DNA of 64,000 bases from Sycon ciliatum (GCF_964019385.1 NC_088645.1:17538180-17602179); one strand, 5' to 3'. Shown: positions 53,601-63,320, numbered from the stretch's first letter. Notes: generated by a model from the letters alone, not told the origin. A program made the numbers and translations.

Positions 53601-56600
53601 TGACTAATTTTGTGTCGTCATCACAGATTTATCTATGAACCTATTGTACTTCTATCTCAAAATCTCTTTTGGGTGTGGAATCGCATCAAATGCACAGCTT
53701 TGTATTTTAAACACCCACTCTCAGACAAGGCAATTGTGTACCTTCGCATGACAATCAAGAGTAGCCATCGGTGCAAAACATTGATAAGATCCAATTGTGT
53801 TTTGACAATAGCTGCGAGCGGTGCCGTTACTGAAATTACCCTCCTGTCCAATCATCAGAACTCACAGTGGGCCGAGCACTGTCATGCAAAGTGCCACTTG
53901 TACGTGCACACCGTCTGCATGCTCTACTCCATGACAATACCCCATGCATGTACTATTAGCATTATAATCTCGAGATAGCGCACACCTCCTCCTTTTGCTT
54001 GCCGTGAGGCATGCTCGCCATCTTAGTAGTTTTTATTATTTTACTAGGGGAGTCCCAACAGGCTACTGCGTTTTTACTGGGAACCCTAGGTGAAGTTTAA
54101 CCATATTAATGAACAGAGCAAGAGAGTGGGCCTGTCGACAGTCAGCTGTAATAGAGTTCCATCTGCCTGCCGCCAGAAAAGAAATAGAGCGCATGCCGTG
54201 CTGCATATAAACGAGTGGGAGAACTAAAGCTCTTTGTGCCTTGCCCCGGGTGCATGCCTGGTGACCAGGTGCAGTTGCCCGAAGCTGGTACAAAGACTGA
54301 AGAAAAGGACTAGCAAGATGCTGGGCTAAGCAGCGGTACACAAAAACATAGAGCTTGAGGCTAATACGCTGTTCCAAAGAATAGAGGTGATATAAGCGAA
54401 GAACTAGTTCAGTGGGTGTGGTACGATCGAGTCCAAACACTCTCCTCATTGCTGTGACTAACGGTCACAAACCTATTGTACAAAGTTGTGCTTAAACAAT
54501 GTAAATTTGAACTCGGATGATGAGCCAATATAATGTAGTTATGATGAAGAAAGGAAAAGGACAAAATGTTACGAGTCCTTGTCAGTTTTGTGCCATTTTG
54601 TTTGTCATAACTCGTAACATTTTGTCCTTTTCCCTTCTTCATTAAACAATTTAGTTAAGCATTACTGGCATAGTCTAGGGTAGACTGGATAATAGACAAG
54701 TAGAATGTTCCCTTTGCATCAGTTGTTAAATTTCTACGGCCATGTCGGAAAGCAGCAACTTTAGCAAAAACTGAGTTACACGATTTCTGGACCTGTGGAT
54801 GGAAGGTGAGATGGTCGTCTATCAATAAACCAAGGTATTTGGCAGTGCTCGTAGGGGTAATAGCCTTTCCTTTACAGGTTAAGGGCCGTGGCAACTGCGT
54901 TGCTGGAAGGCGGGACCGCTGCAGGATTAGAAATTGCGTCTTGTCGGGGTTCATGATGAGCCCCTTCAGATCTAAATGGACCTCCAGGGCAGTTAGATCG
55001 TACTGGAGATCCTGTAACATAGCAGGAAGGTCCAGTCCGATGATGAAGAAGGCAATGTCATCAGCATAGAGTTGTGACACGCTGTGCTTGAGAATTTCCG
55101 GCACCTTTCGAATATAAATGCAAAAGAGCAGGGGACCGAGGATCGACCCTTGCGGGTACAAAGACACAGTCCCACCATGCTCGCCATGCTCGCCATTGAC
55201 TATGACTTGTTGACTGCGGCATGACAGATAATCTGCAAACCACTGCAATACAGTGCCCCGTAACCCAACATTAGCTAGCTCATGGACTAGCTGCTGATGT
55301 TGAACGCGGTCAAATTTCTTACTCATGTCTGCAAACACTATTGCGCATCGTTGACCATCGTCCAATGCTCGGTTCCATCTATCAATGGAGAGAGCAAGGG
55401 CATCCTCACAGCTGTGGTTGGAGCGATATGCAAATTGTTCCGGTGGAAGGGCAGAAAGCTCATTGTGATCACTAAAGAACTCCACAACCTGTCGATGAAC
55501 AATTTTCTCCAATACATTGGAGGCAAGTGGGAACAGAGATATGGGACGTTAGTTTGTAGCTGACAGTTTGTCTCCGGATTTGAATAGAGGACACACATGT
55601 GCGTGCGTGTACGCTGTAGGAAACACACCCGAGAGGAGGGACTGGTTGATGATGGACGCTAGCGGGGCTGCAATAGACGCCTTACATGACTTAAACATGC
55701 ATGGAGGAATGCCATCCGAACCAGCAGACTTGTAGGAGTTAAGATTGGTCAGTATGTCCATAACTGTCTCCGCATTTATTAAGGCGAAATCAGTCAGGGT
55801 GCTCGTTGTGGCAGCATCTTTCGAAGCAGGTATCTGCAGTGGTTGTGGCCGGTTTGGATCATGAACAACTGCTGCAAACGTATCTGTGAGTTCTGGAAGT
55901 GGTGCGGCGGTAGTAGACTTTACAATGGCTCGGCCAGATAAGTTGTTTAGTCGGGACCACTATCCACGGGGATCACGCTTCATATTTCTTAGCTTATATT
56001 ATCAGTACGGTCCTATTTTAAATGAGCTTGTAGCTAGGTGGGGTGCACGTTTTTCATAAACAATAATGATTGATTATGCTGAAACATGTACTTCGAAGTA
56101 GAGAACCACAATACATAATGTGTTGCTACTCTTGTACCTTGACACTGAGGTCCGGCAAAGCCTCTTCTGCACCGGCATTCAAATGATCCTTCAGTGTTTG
56201 TACAATTGCTATTCTCAACATCAATGCAGACGTCCTTGTTCGTCTTGCATTCGTCAATGTCTGTAGAAAATAAAGAAAAGCAATGTCATTTAAAATTGCT
56301 CTGTGAAATACGCTAGACAGCTGGATAATATGAATCGACAGTTGTCACATCTTTTCTAAATCAATCTACATGTACTAAGGACCTGGTCACACGGAGGAAA
56401 ATGTGGAAAAAATCCGTGGTTTCCATGGATATTAATTTTGTCGCTAAACGGGAAATTTGAGCACTATCACACTAACTGATGGCCTAACTCTTTCTTCTTT
56501 TGAAAAAGGTGTCAGCACCAACTCAATCCACACGGTCAAGTAAAGCCAAATTAGGACTGGAACGTTTCGTCCCTTTTCATCATGGGTGTTAGTACTGGGA

Positions 56601-59600
56601 ATATTGGAAAAATGTCAAAATACAGCAACTTATAGAGCTACAGCAAAAGCATACGTCCTCGCCCTATAAGTTGCTATATTTTGACATTTTTTCATTATTC
56701 TCTGTACTTAACCAGAAGGAGAAGGGAACGAAAACGTTCGTTTGCTAAACTGGCTTTACTTGACTGCGTGGATTGCGTCGGTGCTGACACTTTTTTCGAA
56801 ATTGGATACGCCGCAAATATTTTAATTCTTCTTTCTTTCTTGTTCCCCCCCCCCCTGGTGCCCGTAGTGTGCAAGTATACCGAGACCTTTGGTCGGGGGG
56901 GGGGGGTCCACAATGCCCACCTACACAGCTGCGCTAGTGGATACTAGTAGTCAGCCCTGACACAATAGTTGTTTTTTCTGCCAACCCTTACGTTCTGTGT
57001 TCTAGTCGTTTCTTCGTTCTCCCTGCGACTTTGTTATCATTCTTGTCATTATTTTTTGTCTCGAGCCGGGTTTGTGTTCTTTGTAAACAATAAATAAAGA
57101 GTCCACTCAATGAGAATCAACTCGAGGATGTGCTTTTCCGCAGAAGACTATTATCATCCGCAGCTTCCACGGTAGTTGTTTGGGTTTCCTTGTTTTGCTA
57201 TTGCTTTCATGAAGTGGAGCGACACTCTAAAGCCTGCGCTGATGCAGCTCTGGCCAAGGACTGGGGCTGACAGACTGGCAGAAACGATCGGTTACGAAAC
57301 AATTATTATAGCTCGTGTGGTAGAGATTGTTTTCATCGTACAAGTCCAGTAAGACCCTTTTGAAAAATACAACAAAATTATTCACGGTGTATAATCTGAG
57401 GACTGTTCCCTCAGTGTGACCGGCCTGAGGCATTCATTTTGAAATGCGAACTTGGAGGCTTGTAGTACACTTTAAATAGGAGGAAATAGAGTACCATAAA
57501 ATGCCATCCGGATATCTTGGAACGTCTTTCTTCAATATTGTCCATCTGTTGCTGTCTTACCTGAACAATGTTGATCATACTTTCCTTCCACACATGGACA
57601 TTGGTAGGATCCGTTTGTATTTCGGCAGATACGGTTCTCACTATTCAGTAATCCACTGCACACGTGATCCCCATACATACATTCATCAATGTCTAACAAA
57701 CACGGAAAACACAAGGTTCGGGCGTCAGTTCTGTGCATTTCAGAGAAAATACCTATAATACCTGATTCCAGGTTTATTTCCTTACTTTTGGCATTTCCAA
57801 TTTGTACTACATAGACACGGGACGCAAGACACTGTTGTCCCCTGGGGTTGACCACTTACTATCATCACAGCTTCCAACCAAGAACCACATTATTATTATT
57901 ATTGTTATCATGATGTTTTGAATGTGATGGTATGGGCGTTGGGGCGAAGAGCGAGTCAGTGTGGACCGACATGGAAAGAAGGAAGAGCACCAAAAGAAGT
58001 TTCGTTCCTTTACATTTGAATGATTTTCCGGCATTGAGAACATGAATCCCTTAGCCTTGGTGCCTGACTGAGCACGTGCTGAGCGCGATGTGCACGATAC
58101 CATCGGTCCAATCTAGATTTTGCAATCGAAACCCCACTGCCTTCTCTGTAGACATCGATAAGTCAGCTGGTCTCTGTAAATAAAATTAGGCAAGCATCAG
58201 AGTCTCAGAGATGCATGCGACCAGCTCTGTAACCAAGTACAGGATGTACTGGCTGCAGAAATCCACCACGGGAACCATCAAATTATTACTAACCCTGGCA
58301 TGTTCCGCCAGCCTGTGAAGACGAGGAGTAGCATACGCAGGAGTAGGAACCATAGTTGTTGAAACATTGGCCAGAATCAACTCCACTGTAAGGATTGCAT
58401 GGATGTGGAGTTTCTGTACATTCATTTACATCTACACAAGTACCGATATTATAGGTATACGCAAGCATCAAGAGGATAGTGAACACTTATTCGCAACTCA
58501 GAGTTTCAGACATTCTTGAGACGATCACCGCTCACACCTATCTGCATTTTTAAGCCCAGCGGCCTTCGTGATCTCGGCACCTATGCCCGCGACAGAAAAC
58601 AATGGAGTAACATCTGCTCAGCCATTTAGTCTAGTACTGCTCTTCTTAAATTTGACCTTTATTACAAGACTCTTTTTTTCTTTTTCTTTTCGTTCTCCCA
58701 CTCTCACACACACATGCTCACAGTTAATTCTGCGTCGTAAGTCCCATTCGGGACGGATACGAGAAAAATAATAATCACCGCTGCTTTTCCCTGTCAGAGT
58801 AAATAACACACTTTTTTGTTCTGCAGCGTCGGGAGTTGTGTTGGAGTAGAAATGTCTGACTAGACGTCGCGACGTGCCTGCTTTCCTGATCAGGTATGAG
58901 GTTGGACGTATTTCAGCATGGTGGAGTGGAAAAATTCGAAAATGTTAATTTCAAGGAAACCCAATGCTGTAGACAGCAAAAATTTTTGGCCATGCATGCC
59001 TCACCAGTACATCTACGAGCTTTAAGTAAGCTAAGCTACCAGTCGGTGGCTAGTTGAGTACGTAGCCCTTTTATCATCGCTTGTAAATTGGCTTTTTCAA
59101 AACGATTATTTGTCAGGGGCGATGGCTCTCGTCCTCTGGGATGCTTGCGTGGCTAAGCGGTACTTCGTCAGGACCTCCTCCAAGGTGAGGTAATGTTGGC
59201 TTGATGGAAGTTTGTTCTTAGCTTGTTCGTGTACGCTGTGCCTGTTTGTGGACCCATATCTTATGTGATGTTCCGACCATATCTGAGGGGTATGCCAGTT
59301 TCATGCTTGAGAAACGTTGTCAAGGGCTTGACACAGTCGGTCTGCACGTATTCTGAATTACCTGCAATATTTGGGCGAAATCGGAGAGATCAACTTGAGC
59401 ACATTGTCTGGTTATCTCAGACATAGTCTCTTAAAATGTCACAAACAGAAGGATCATTTTTCCTTTTTTATTATTCTGCTGTTGAAAAGTTACAAAATTC
59501 CGCTATTGCATGCGTATTAGCACCTCATTGACCAAGCTCGTTCCTCATTATTCATTCCATTTGGCCTAAGCGAAGACTGGCCAAGCTTGCTTGGCGTGAC

Positions 59601-60787
59601 AACGCGAATAGGTTGATAATACTATAAATAATAATAATAAACAGAAGGACGAACAGTTGCGATGTCGTAACTCTGAGTTTAAAGAATGTAATCGATCATT
59701 CGATGTCCTAAGAAGAAGATCCGAGTCAGTTCCTGTGACTCAGAGTTACGAAATCGCAAATGTTCGTCCTTCTGCTTGTGTATTACGCTCTTTGCCTTCT
59801 GTAAATCGCGGCCTCTAAGAACGGTGCATGAACCCCACACAGTTGACATTTCATCATGTTCCGTTCATGAAGTTAACCAATAGCTTAATCATTTCCACTG
59901 AAGGGTGGGACGCGAAAATGAAGACTCTGGAATACGATCATCTTCAAACGTACATTGTAGATTACAATAATAATAACACAGATACGCGTACAACATGCCC
60001 AGCCGTGCTACACATGCTTCCGCTGCTGTTATCTAGCTCTGTCCATTATGAATGTCAATATCCGGCAGTTGTGGCGACTCCTTCAGATTATCTGCCGCCA
60101 TCCATTGCGATCCGCAGCAAACTGTCTTAGGTCGTCCAGATGGATTCGGCTCGAGAAGCCCGGATTGCCTCTGCTGAAATTATACTTGTATACCTAGATC
60201 TGGACTCATACTGTTCATTTCTCTACATAATTCAAAACGGGAAAATGGGACAATGATTTGTAAAAATAACTTACCCTCGCAAAACAGAGATATGAATGGC
60301 TCAGTACCGACCAGAGGTGTATGACATCCATTTCGGTTCCGTATTGTAACTTTGATACGGGTACGTCTCCAAATGGGTTGTACTATCCTTAGTTCATCGT
60401 AATATTTCGCTCCATTATTATAACGATGCGGCACATGAGAAAATCGTACAGATGTCCAATGTGACCACATCCCTCCATTGTGCTGTTGACGCATTACACT
60501 GAAGTCACACAGACCTAGTGACGCGAACGAAATCTTACGAGCTACCAAGTTGCAATTTCCAGGATACTCGAAAACTACTGTGTATGGTGTACCGGGCGAC
60601 AGCTGCGTTCGCGGTGTGGTTCTAGTAGCAGTAGCAGTAGTGTAAGAGACGTAACTCTGAATGATATTGTCATCGTTTGTAACCTGTTGAGTGTATCGAT
60701 TGACGGCTCCACATGATGTTTCTTGGGCACAAGTTGAGTATATCCATGAGGCCAGTAAGCAGAATAGTACACCGGTTCTCAATAGAT
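42557..60787 (-). CDS. gene D: EGF-domain transmembrane receptor enlarged by LINE insertions
   Basis: Exons 60787-60275 (leader and ectodomain), 58431-58294, 57692-57561, 56260-56138, 53432-53301 (EGF) and 43065-42557 (transmembrane and tail) join in phase 1 to about 514 aa without the initiator exon. The EGF exon that gene C has third is destroyed here (remnant 53743-53832). The last intron exceeds 10 kb because of a LINE nested in another LINE, and the intron between 56138 and 53432 holds a third LINE. Coding exons other than the dead one look intact, so the gene may still work. The tail is like that of C but with one tyrosine motif changed to Asp and a new YDFP word. Confidence 0.68.
43816..44245 (+). 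pseudogene. LINE ORF1, 5' part (coiled coil)
   Basis: ATG at 43816, then a heptad-like stretch (LPSIESDVSAVLKSLAALV, RFDELSRQVSELKEEVASL) that should form a coiled coil, followed by a Ser/Thr/Pro-rich linker. The frame is cut by the insertion after EFEND; removing 2911 bases (insert plus one TGATG) continues it exactly into 47157. Confidence 0.7.
44246..47151 (-). mobile_element. CR1/Jockey-like LINE inserted into ORF1 of the plus-strand LINE
   Basis: TGATG flanks the element at 44241-44245 and 47152-47156. The 3' end (plus strand 44246-44263) is GTTGTTGTTG.., that is a (CAA)n tail on the minus strand. The 5' end is truncated within the endonuclease domain. The remaining frame, 47151 to 44424, is open for about 909 codons, so this is a young copy. 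Confidence 0.85.
44424..47151 (-). CDS. LINE ORF2: endonuclease (truncated) and reverse transcriptase
   Basis: Order from the truncated start: FDIFGVAETWLD (endonuclease motif), GCFYRPPDEP near residue 85, GDFNVN near 117, a DLIL/SDHLG pair near 155-180, then reverse transcriptase with ATGSDGIPG near 419, FAFRAGHST near 510, LLDMSKAFDKV near 544, CGVPQGSVLGP near 602 and the catalytic FADD near 632. The C-terminus has the usual YGSNEFSPLL and LWNTLPSDIRA words. No stop interrupts the frame. The open frame extends upstream to 47291, but that part belongs to the host LINE read backwards. Confidence 0.85.
47157..47758 (+). pseudogene. LINE ORF1, 3' part
   Basis: Continues ORF1 after the nested LINE. 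A basic patch (RRRKRNKSTK) is followed by VVYVGNLSRETTEDRLREFV, which looks like an RNA-recognition-type beta-alpha unit, and a C-terminal tandem repeat (NKSSSADTAS twice) from a 33-bp duplication. ORF1 ends in CAACAATGA, whose ATGA starts ORF2. Confidence 0.65.
47755..50118 (+). CDS. LINE ORF2: endonuclease and reverse transcriptase
   Basis: ATG overlaps the ORF1 stop (ATGA). Endonuclease: LLTNAGGI at residues 4-11, TETKI near 37, YRPGSAS near 105, GDFNVH near 143, RSDHCVVH near 208. Reverse transcriptase: STGPDEIPGR near 454, FGFRRGLGT near 548, AVDIAGAFDKVSH near 582, AGVPQGSLLGP near 638 and the catalytic YADDTT near 670. An indel near 50075-50100 replaces the expected C-terminus with a short tail and stop; the proper continuation (RLTVYKGFVRPIMEY) is in the next frame. 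Confidence 0.8.
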   Translation: MKILLTNAGGIMSKFGEFQHALVSSKADIAVVTETKITAEKFSLHELAIPGYSGPLRRDRTEHGGGIAIWIRSPLAYHHLDQYDSSVHEVTWLTVQSAHHGKIVLGAVYRPGSASDTDISTLEHLDGILDSVRKHGTHTMLVGDFNVHNTAWLGSSKTTRAGEYMEELSAAHSLMQHVQEPTRGLNTLDLVLSDFTGTVTTGISPPIGRSDHCVVHAVLAQAPLENEPSTRRRVWRYGQADWNRLRAHYRRIAWAAEFPEDPEEACSLVTRHIVSGMLQFIPHKMLETRPSDPSWWTPECTEAQRAKEKAWKAWRHQGPSECLKQSSMTTVTQSITTQHRAQQAEEQTVRERLTRGSMRDKDWWRNVKRAAGLGRTTDVPTLTDADGHEHSTSKAKSECLARFFAEKCSLGDNDIDNAELPATPRTTTPGLQRIRFRVSEVQQCLKRLNTSKSTGPDEIPGRVLKECAAELAHPLARLFRLCFANGVQPQSWKIARVVPVHKKGPKSMMKNYRPISLLTIISKIMEGIINRQLVNHLETHQLFSSSQFGFRRGLGTSDLLTALQHSWATTLAGGGLVHALAVDIAGAFDKVSHPGVLAKAQQCGIHGQLLAWLRSYLHDRKLTVVVGGQSSPLFPIKAGVPQGSLLGPTLFLLYVNDAEQCLAPGSSLAVYADDTTLYAIIRNPDTIAAACNSLQASIDRLQTWGAQWKIKFEPSKSQAILLDRHRPSLDVPQLTFDGMQVPESPQLKLLGVLFDSTLSFRAHIRSLAVRANQRSERHLRSWTVQGA
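50121..50624 (+). pseudogene. LINE ORF2 C-terminal part after a frameshift
   Basis: MEYAPLVWASAAHCHL, RRAMKVIG and VLESWNTLPAPILAERPTLK are standard LINE C-terminal words, in the frame next to the main ORF2. The stop TGA is at 50622-50624. Confidence 0.7.
50658..50690. repeat. (CT)n microsatellite in LINE 3' UTR
   Basis: Uninterrupted CT run of about 16 units followed by TTCCTCTCC. Confidence 0.85.
50924..52703. other. extra DNA in gene D, no gene; inverted-repeat element inside
   Basis: Absent from unit C. At about 52002-52020 AAGCTTTCCCCAAATCGGCC pairs with GGCCTATTTGGGGAAGCC near 52539-52556, and words such as AAAATCGG and GGTAGATTTTC recur, so a MITE-like element of about 560 bp is likely. 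Part of 51020-51050 is an inverted copy of a sequence near 43410 (CGTCACCAC.. GCGCTCTCAGC). Confidence 0.4.
53130..53240 (-). repeat. interspersed repeat, copy of 13858-13965
   Basis: GCGCCTTTGATCC..., GGAACGCCACC (as reverse) and GAGTCTCACGCGAACCGTGA match the repeat at 13858 in reverse complement. Unit C lacks it at the same place. Confidence 0.5.
53301..53432 (-). CDS. gene D membrane-proximal EGF module
   Basis: 132 bp, phase 1-1, DINECTDEADVC start, acceptor CTACAG/AT, donor TCAG/GTACGT. Confidence 0.85.
53743..53832 (-). pseudogene. gene D wrecked EGF exon
   Basis: The 3' part of the EGF exon (compare 32866-32988 in C) remains with its donor (GAAG/GTACAC). The first third with the acceptor and the DxDEC calcium site is deleted: the sequence jumps from GCCGTTAC to TGAAATTACCCTCC. 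A base is also missing in GTGCAAAACATTG against GTGCAAACACATTG in C, which breaks the frame. Confidence 0.8.
54515..54660. repeat. MITE-like hairpin inside the LINE
   Basis: GAAAGGAAAAGGACAAAATG with TTACGAGT pairs with ACTCGTAACATTTTGTCCTT and TTCCCTTCTTCAT. Same family as 22190, 30845 and 35020. It sits between the two halves of the LINE C-terminus, so it arrived later than the LINE. Confidence 0.6.
54655..55761 (-). pseudogene. reverse transcriptase of the 54-56 kb LINE
   Basis: One frame through 55761-54655 apart from a single nonsense codon at 55549-55551. It holds all core RT motifs, including both catalytic Asp sites (ADMSKKFD and YADD). The QG motif reads YPQGS in place of VPQGS. It ends at LDYASNA where the MITE breaks the C-terminus; the rest continues at 54449. 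Confidence 0.75.
56138..56260 (-). CDS. gene D EGF module 3
   Basis: 123 bp, phase 1-1, DIDECKTNKDVC start, acceptor TCTACAG/AC, donor CAAG/GTACAA. Confidence 0.85.
56845..56906. repeat. C run and G run (homopolymers)
   Basis: A run of 11 C near 56845-56855 and a run of 12 G near 56895-56906. At the same G site unit C has only five G (near 34875). These are in a gene D intron. Confidence 0.8.
57561..57692 (-). CDS. gene D EGF module 2
   Basis: 132 bp, phase 1-1, DIDECMYGDHVC start, acceptor TTGTTAG/AC, donor TCAG/GTAAG. Gene C lacks this exon; gene B has one intact and one damaged relative. Confidence 0.85.
58294..58431 (-). CDS. gene D EGF module 1
   Basis: 138 bp, phase 1-1, DVNECTETPHPC start, acceptor TGTAG/AT, donor CAGG/GTTAG. 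Confidence 0.85.
58533..58773 (+). mobile_element. 241-bp LINE 3' fragment with 9-bp target duplication
   Basis: ATCACCGCT flanks it (58524-58532 and 58774-58782); units B and C have one copy of the site. It starts in a LINE C-terminus (SGLRDLGTYARDRKQWSNIC then a stop) and ends in a hairpin GTCCC-ATTC-GGGAC, GGATACGAG and an (AATA)n tail. The coding end resembles RTE-type LINEs. Confidence 0.75.
60275..60787 (-). CDS. gene D leader and novel ectodomain exon
   Basis: 513 bp, phase 1-1, acceptor GATTACAG/AT, donor GAGG/GTAAGT. Leader GVLFCLLASWIYSTCAQ, then the five-cysteine domain with VFEYPGNCNLVARKISF and LFCEGK. It is 12 codons shorter than in C, mainly because the Ala-Thr run is short. 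Confidence 0.75.
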
Positions 60788-62050
60788 CTGTAATCAATAT
60801 GAAGATATTCACACAATATGATCAGTTGTCTTGCTGAGCGAAATACCACTAATCAGTGGAACGTTCGTGAACATTCTCCAGTTCGCTGTGCCTTGATTCT
60901 GAATTTGGAAACCAGCGCGGGGAAGTTGTCTTTCTTTCTGCTGACTATTCAAACTCATACAAAAGCCTGGCGACCACGGCCTTGTCAATCTCGACCAGCG
61001 GCAGCGGCGTGTGAACATAACTTCAAGTACAAACATTAATCAATGAATTCCAATGTTATGAAAGAATGTATTGGGTCCTGAGGGAATACCTGTTCAAATA
61101 TGGGAGAAATTCACTCTGTCAATATTGCGCCACCAGCACAGAGTTTGGTGCCATGATGCTTTCTCCCTTCTTTCCAGTCATGCTCTACTACACTGGGATT
61201 TCCCTTTGCTGGCTGAATAACGCTTCATGAGATTTCCTGAGGTTTTCGCCCCTAACGTACTACTTGCACGAGTATGTTCGCTGACCAGTAGCACCGCCCT
61301 ATTTCCACACGTACACTTCAGACATACGGATTAAAGTTCAAACCAGCACGAAATAATTAGGTCGGCTCGCAAACACTCCAGTACTAAATATAGCCCTCCG
61401 CCTCCTGTGTACGTGAAGCAATGTTCTAGAGAATTGACCATCTCTTTTTCTGAAGGGATGCCATCTGGGCCATGCTCTTCTGTAGAAGCAGTAGGTATGA
61501 ACCAATTCTTCTCAGCCTCCCGTCATTTCAAGAATTGAACCCGTCTAACATTAGGTTTACTACGTCGTGTGCGTATTCAGAACGGGGCAAAGGTGTGAAT
61601 AAGTCTTCCAAGTCTATTTCGCTATTTACAAATGCGTGGAACTTCTTTGCAAGCTGAGAACAAGTAGTACAGACCATCCCTAGTTGCCTTCTTTTGGTGT
61701 GCATGATCGATTACAGACCTCAACGGGCTATGCCATGTATTACCATTTGCCACTGGCCCTATGAGCAACTAAATGAACTTACTTTTGTCATACGGTTTCA
61801 TGTTATTATTCATCCTTGGGATATGGCCGGTGGTGTAGCGAACTCTGCACAGAAGACGATCTCTTGTTGACAATACAGCATGTGCAAGAAATGCCAAGCA
61901 TGATCACGGTGCTGTCTATGTTTTATTGTTACTGTAGGAGCAAGGAAAAGGAGACGACCCCTGACTCGGATGGCCCTCTTGTGCCAACCATGTATAACCA
62001 TCTGCTTGGTGTCTAAACACATTATACGTGCTTGCTTCGAGCACGTTTTC
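60788..62050. other. conserved 5' flank of gene D
   Basis: Duplicate of 37940-39250. It includes the same small minus-strand frame (61036-60809) that ends just before the leader exon. No first exon could be settled. Confidence 0.4.
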
Positions 62051-62058
62051 CTCCAAAT

Positions 62059-62432
62059 GGGCAGTAATTCGGAACAGGTGTAATCAACAAATGCGCCGCA
62101 ATTCGGAACAGGTGTAATCAACACTGAATGGACCGCAATTCGGAACAGGTGTGGTCAACAAATGGGCTGCAATTCGGAACAGGTGTAATCAACAAATGGG
62201 CCGCAATTCGGAACAGGTGTGATCAACAGATGGGCCGCAATTCGGAACAGGTGTAATCAACAAATGGGCCGCAATTCGGAACAGGTGTAATCAACAAATG
62301 GGCTGCAAATCGGAACAGGTGTAATCAACAAATGGGCCGCAATTCGGAACAGGTATAATCTACAAATGAGCCGCAATTCGGAACAGGTGTAATCAACAAA
62401 TGTGCCGCAATTCGGAACAGGTGTAATCAACT
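62059..62432. repeat. 34-bp minisatellite, 11 copies
   Basis: Same unit as 39265-39806 (GGGCCGCAATTCGGAACAGG plus 14 bases), 374 bp in all. Confidence 0.9.
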
Positions 62433-62480
62433 GAGACCTAACCATACCAGTAAAATTTAATAGATTCGTTTGCCCTGTCT

Positions 62481-62484
62481 GTGC

Positions 62485-62555
<71 letters not shown>

Positions 62556-62559
62556 TGTG
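62481..62559. repeat. (GT)n microsatellite
   Basis: GT run with short interruptions (GTTTGTG, GCGCGC). Confidence 0.85.
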
Positions 62560-62564
62560 AACCC

Positions 62565-63253
62565 TCGGCATTGACTGTGCCGTCGCGAACATCATCCGGG
62601 AATATCTACTGCGTTGGCTTGGCCATGTTGGCCGGATGAACGACGACTGGATGCCGAAGCGAGTTTAGTTTGGGGAGCTCCCTGCAACACGCCCTCGCCA
62701 TGGTCCACGCAAGCGGTAGCGTGACGTCATCGTGGATGATCTCCGCTCAATCATCCCCCTGTGCCTTCTGACTGCTGGTGTGATGCCGCCCAGGATCGCT
62801 CTGCCTGGAGGCAGATTGCTCATCGTCGTCCTCCCGCCCGTGCTCTTCCTGATCCTGACTCTGGCTTTCGCTGCGCATGTGGAAAGGTCTGCCGTCGTCC
62901 CGGGGACCTCAAGCGCCACGCTCCGTACTGCAAAGCTACAGTCCATTTCAAAACTATAGACGCGTACCTAGGGAAAAACCGTTATGCCAGCATCTATACC
63001 ACATAATATCCGTGATCACTTTGTGCATACATTTTCCAAATTGGGCGTCTGTTATCCAATCTTTTAGAAACTATATGAGAGTAATTGTGGAGCGATCCTG
63101 AGCAATATTCCGAAAACTATTCTCAAAAAGTTCCATCCAAATTTGAAATATTTCAAAAACCCTACGCGTCTATAGTTTTGAAATGCACTGTACCAGATAG
63201 TCCCTTCGCTGTCATTGCCATCGGCAATGGGCACGTTCAAGGTTCAAGGTTCA

Positions 63254-63255
<2 letters not shown>
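62565..63255 (+). mobile_element. LINE 3' fragment with zinc-finger C-terminus, split by a MITE
   Basis: Counterpart of 39925-40356: LRWLGHVGRMNDD, then further stops (TAG at 62667 region), AAQDRSAWR and CACGKVCRRPGDLKRHAPYC. The 3' hairpin CATTGCC-ATC-GGCAATG is at 63213-63229. A 252-bp MITE (62939-63190) separates the coding end from the hairpin. Confidence 0.7.
62939..63190. mobile_element. 252-bp mariner-like MITE inside the LINE fragment
   Basis: 28-bp terminal inverted repeats with one mismatch (CAGTCCATTTCAAAACTATA.. at 62939-62966 and its complement at 63163-63190), flanked by TA on both sides. The C-unit copy of the LINE end has no insertion at the same point (GCTAGCAGATAGTCCC near 40290), so the empty site is known. 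Confidence 0.85.
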
Positions 63256-63318
<63 letters not shown>

Positions 63319-63320
63319 TG
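63256..63320. repeat. (GT)n microsatellite, LINE tail
   Basis: GT run after the LINE 3' hairpin; counterpart of 40357-40427. Confidence 0.9.

Larger units (their letters stand above)
54027..55986 (-). mobile_element. 5'-truncated LINE in gene D intron, itself carrying a MITE
   Basis: Target duplication TCTTAG at 54021-54026 and 55987-55992; the empty site in C is near 33219 (CTTAGCTTATA). The minus-strand RT reads NLNSYKSAGSDGIP, EQFAYRSNHSCED, ADMSKKFDRVQH, PQGSILGP and YADDIAFF, with C-terminal part 54449-54063. Damage: a TAA in place of the Tyr of NYRPISL at 55549-55551, and an insertion of about 150-200 bp (see 54515-54660). Confidence 0.8.
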
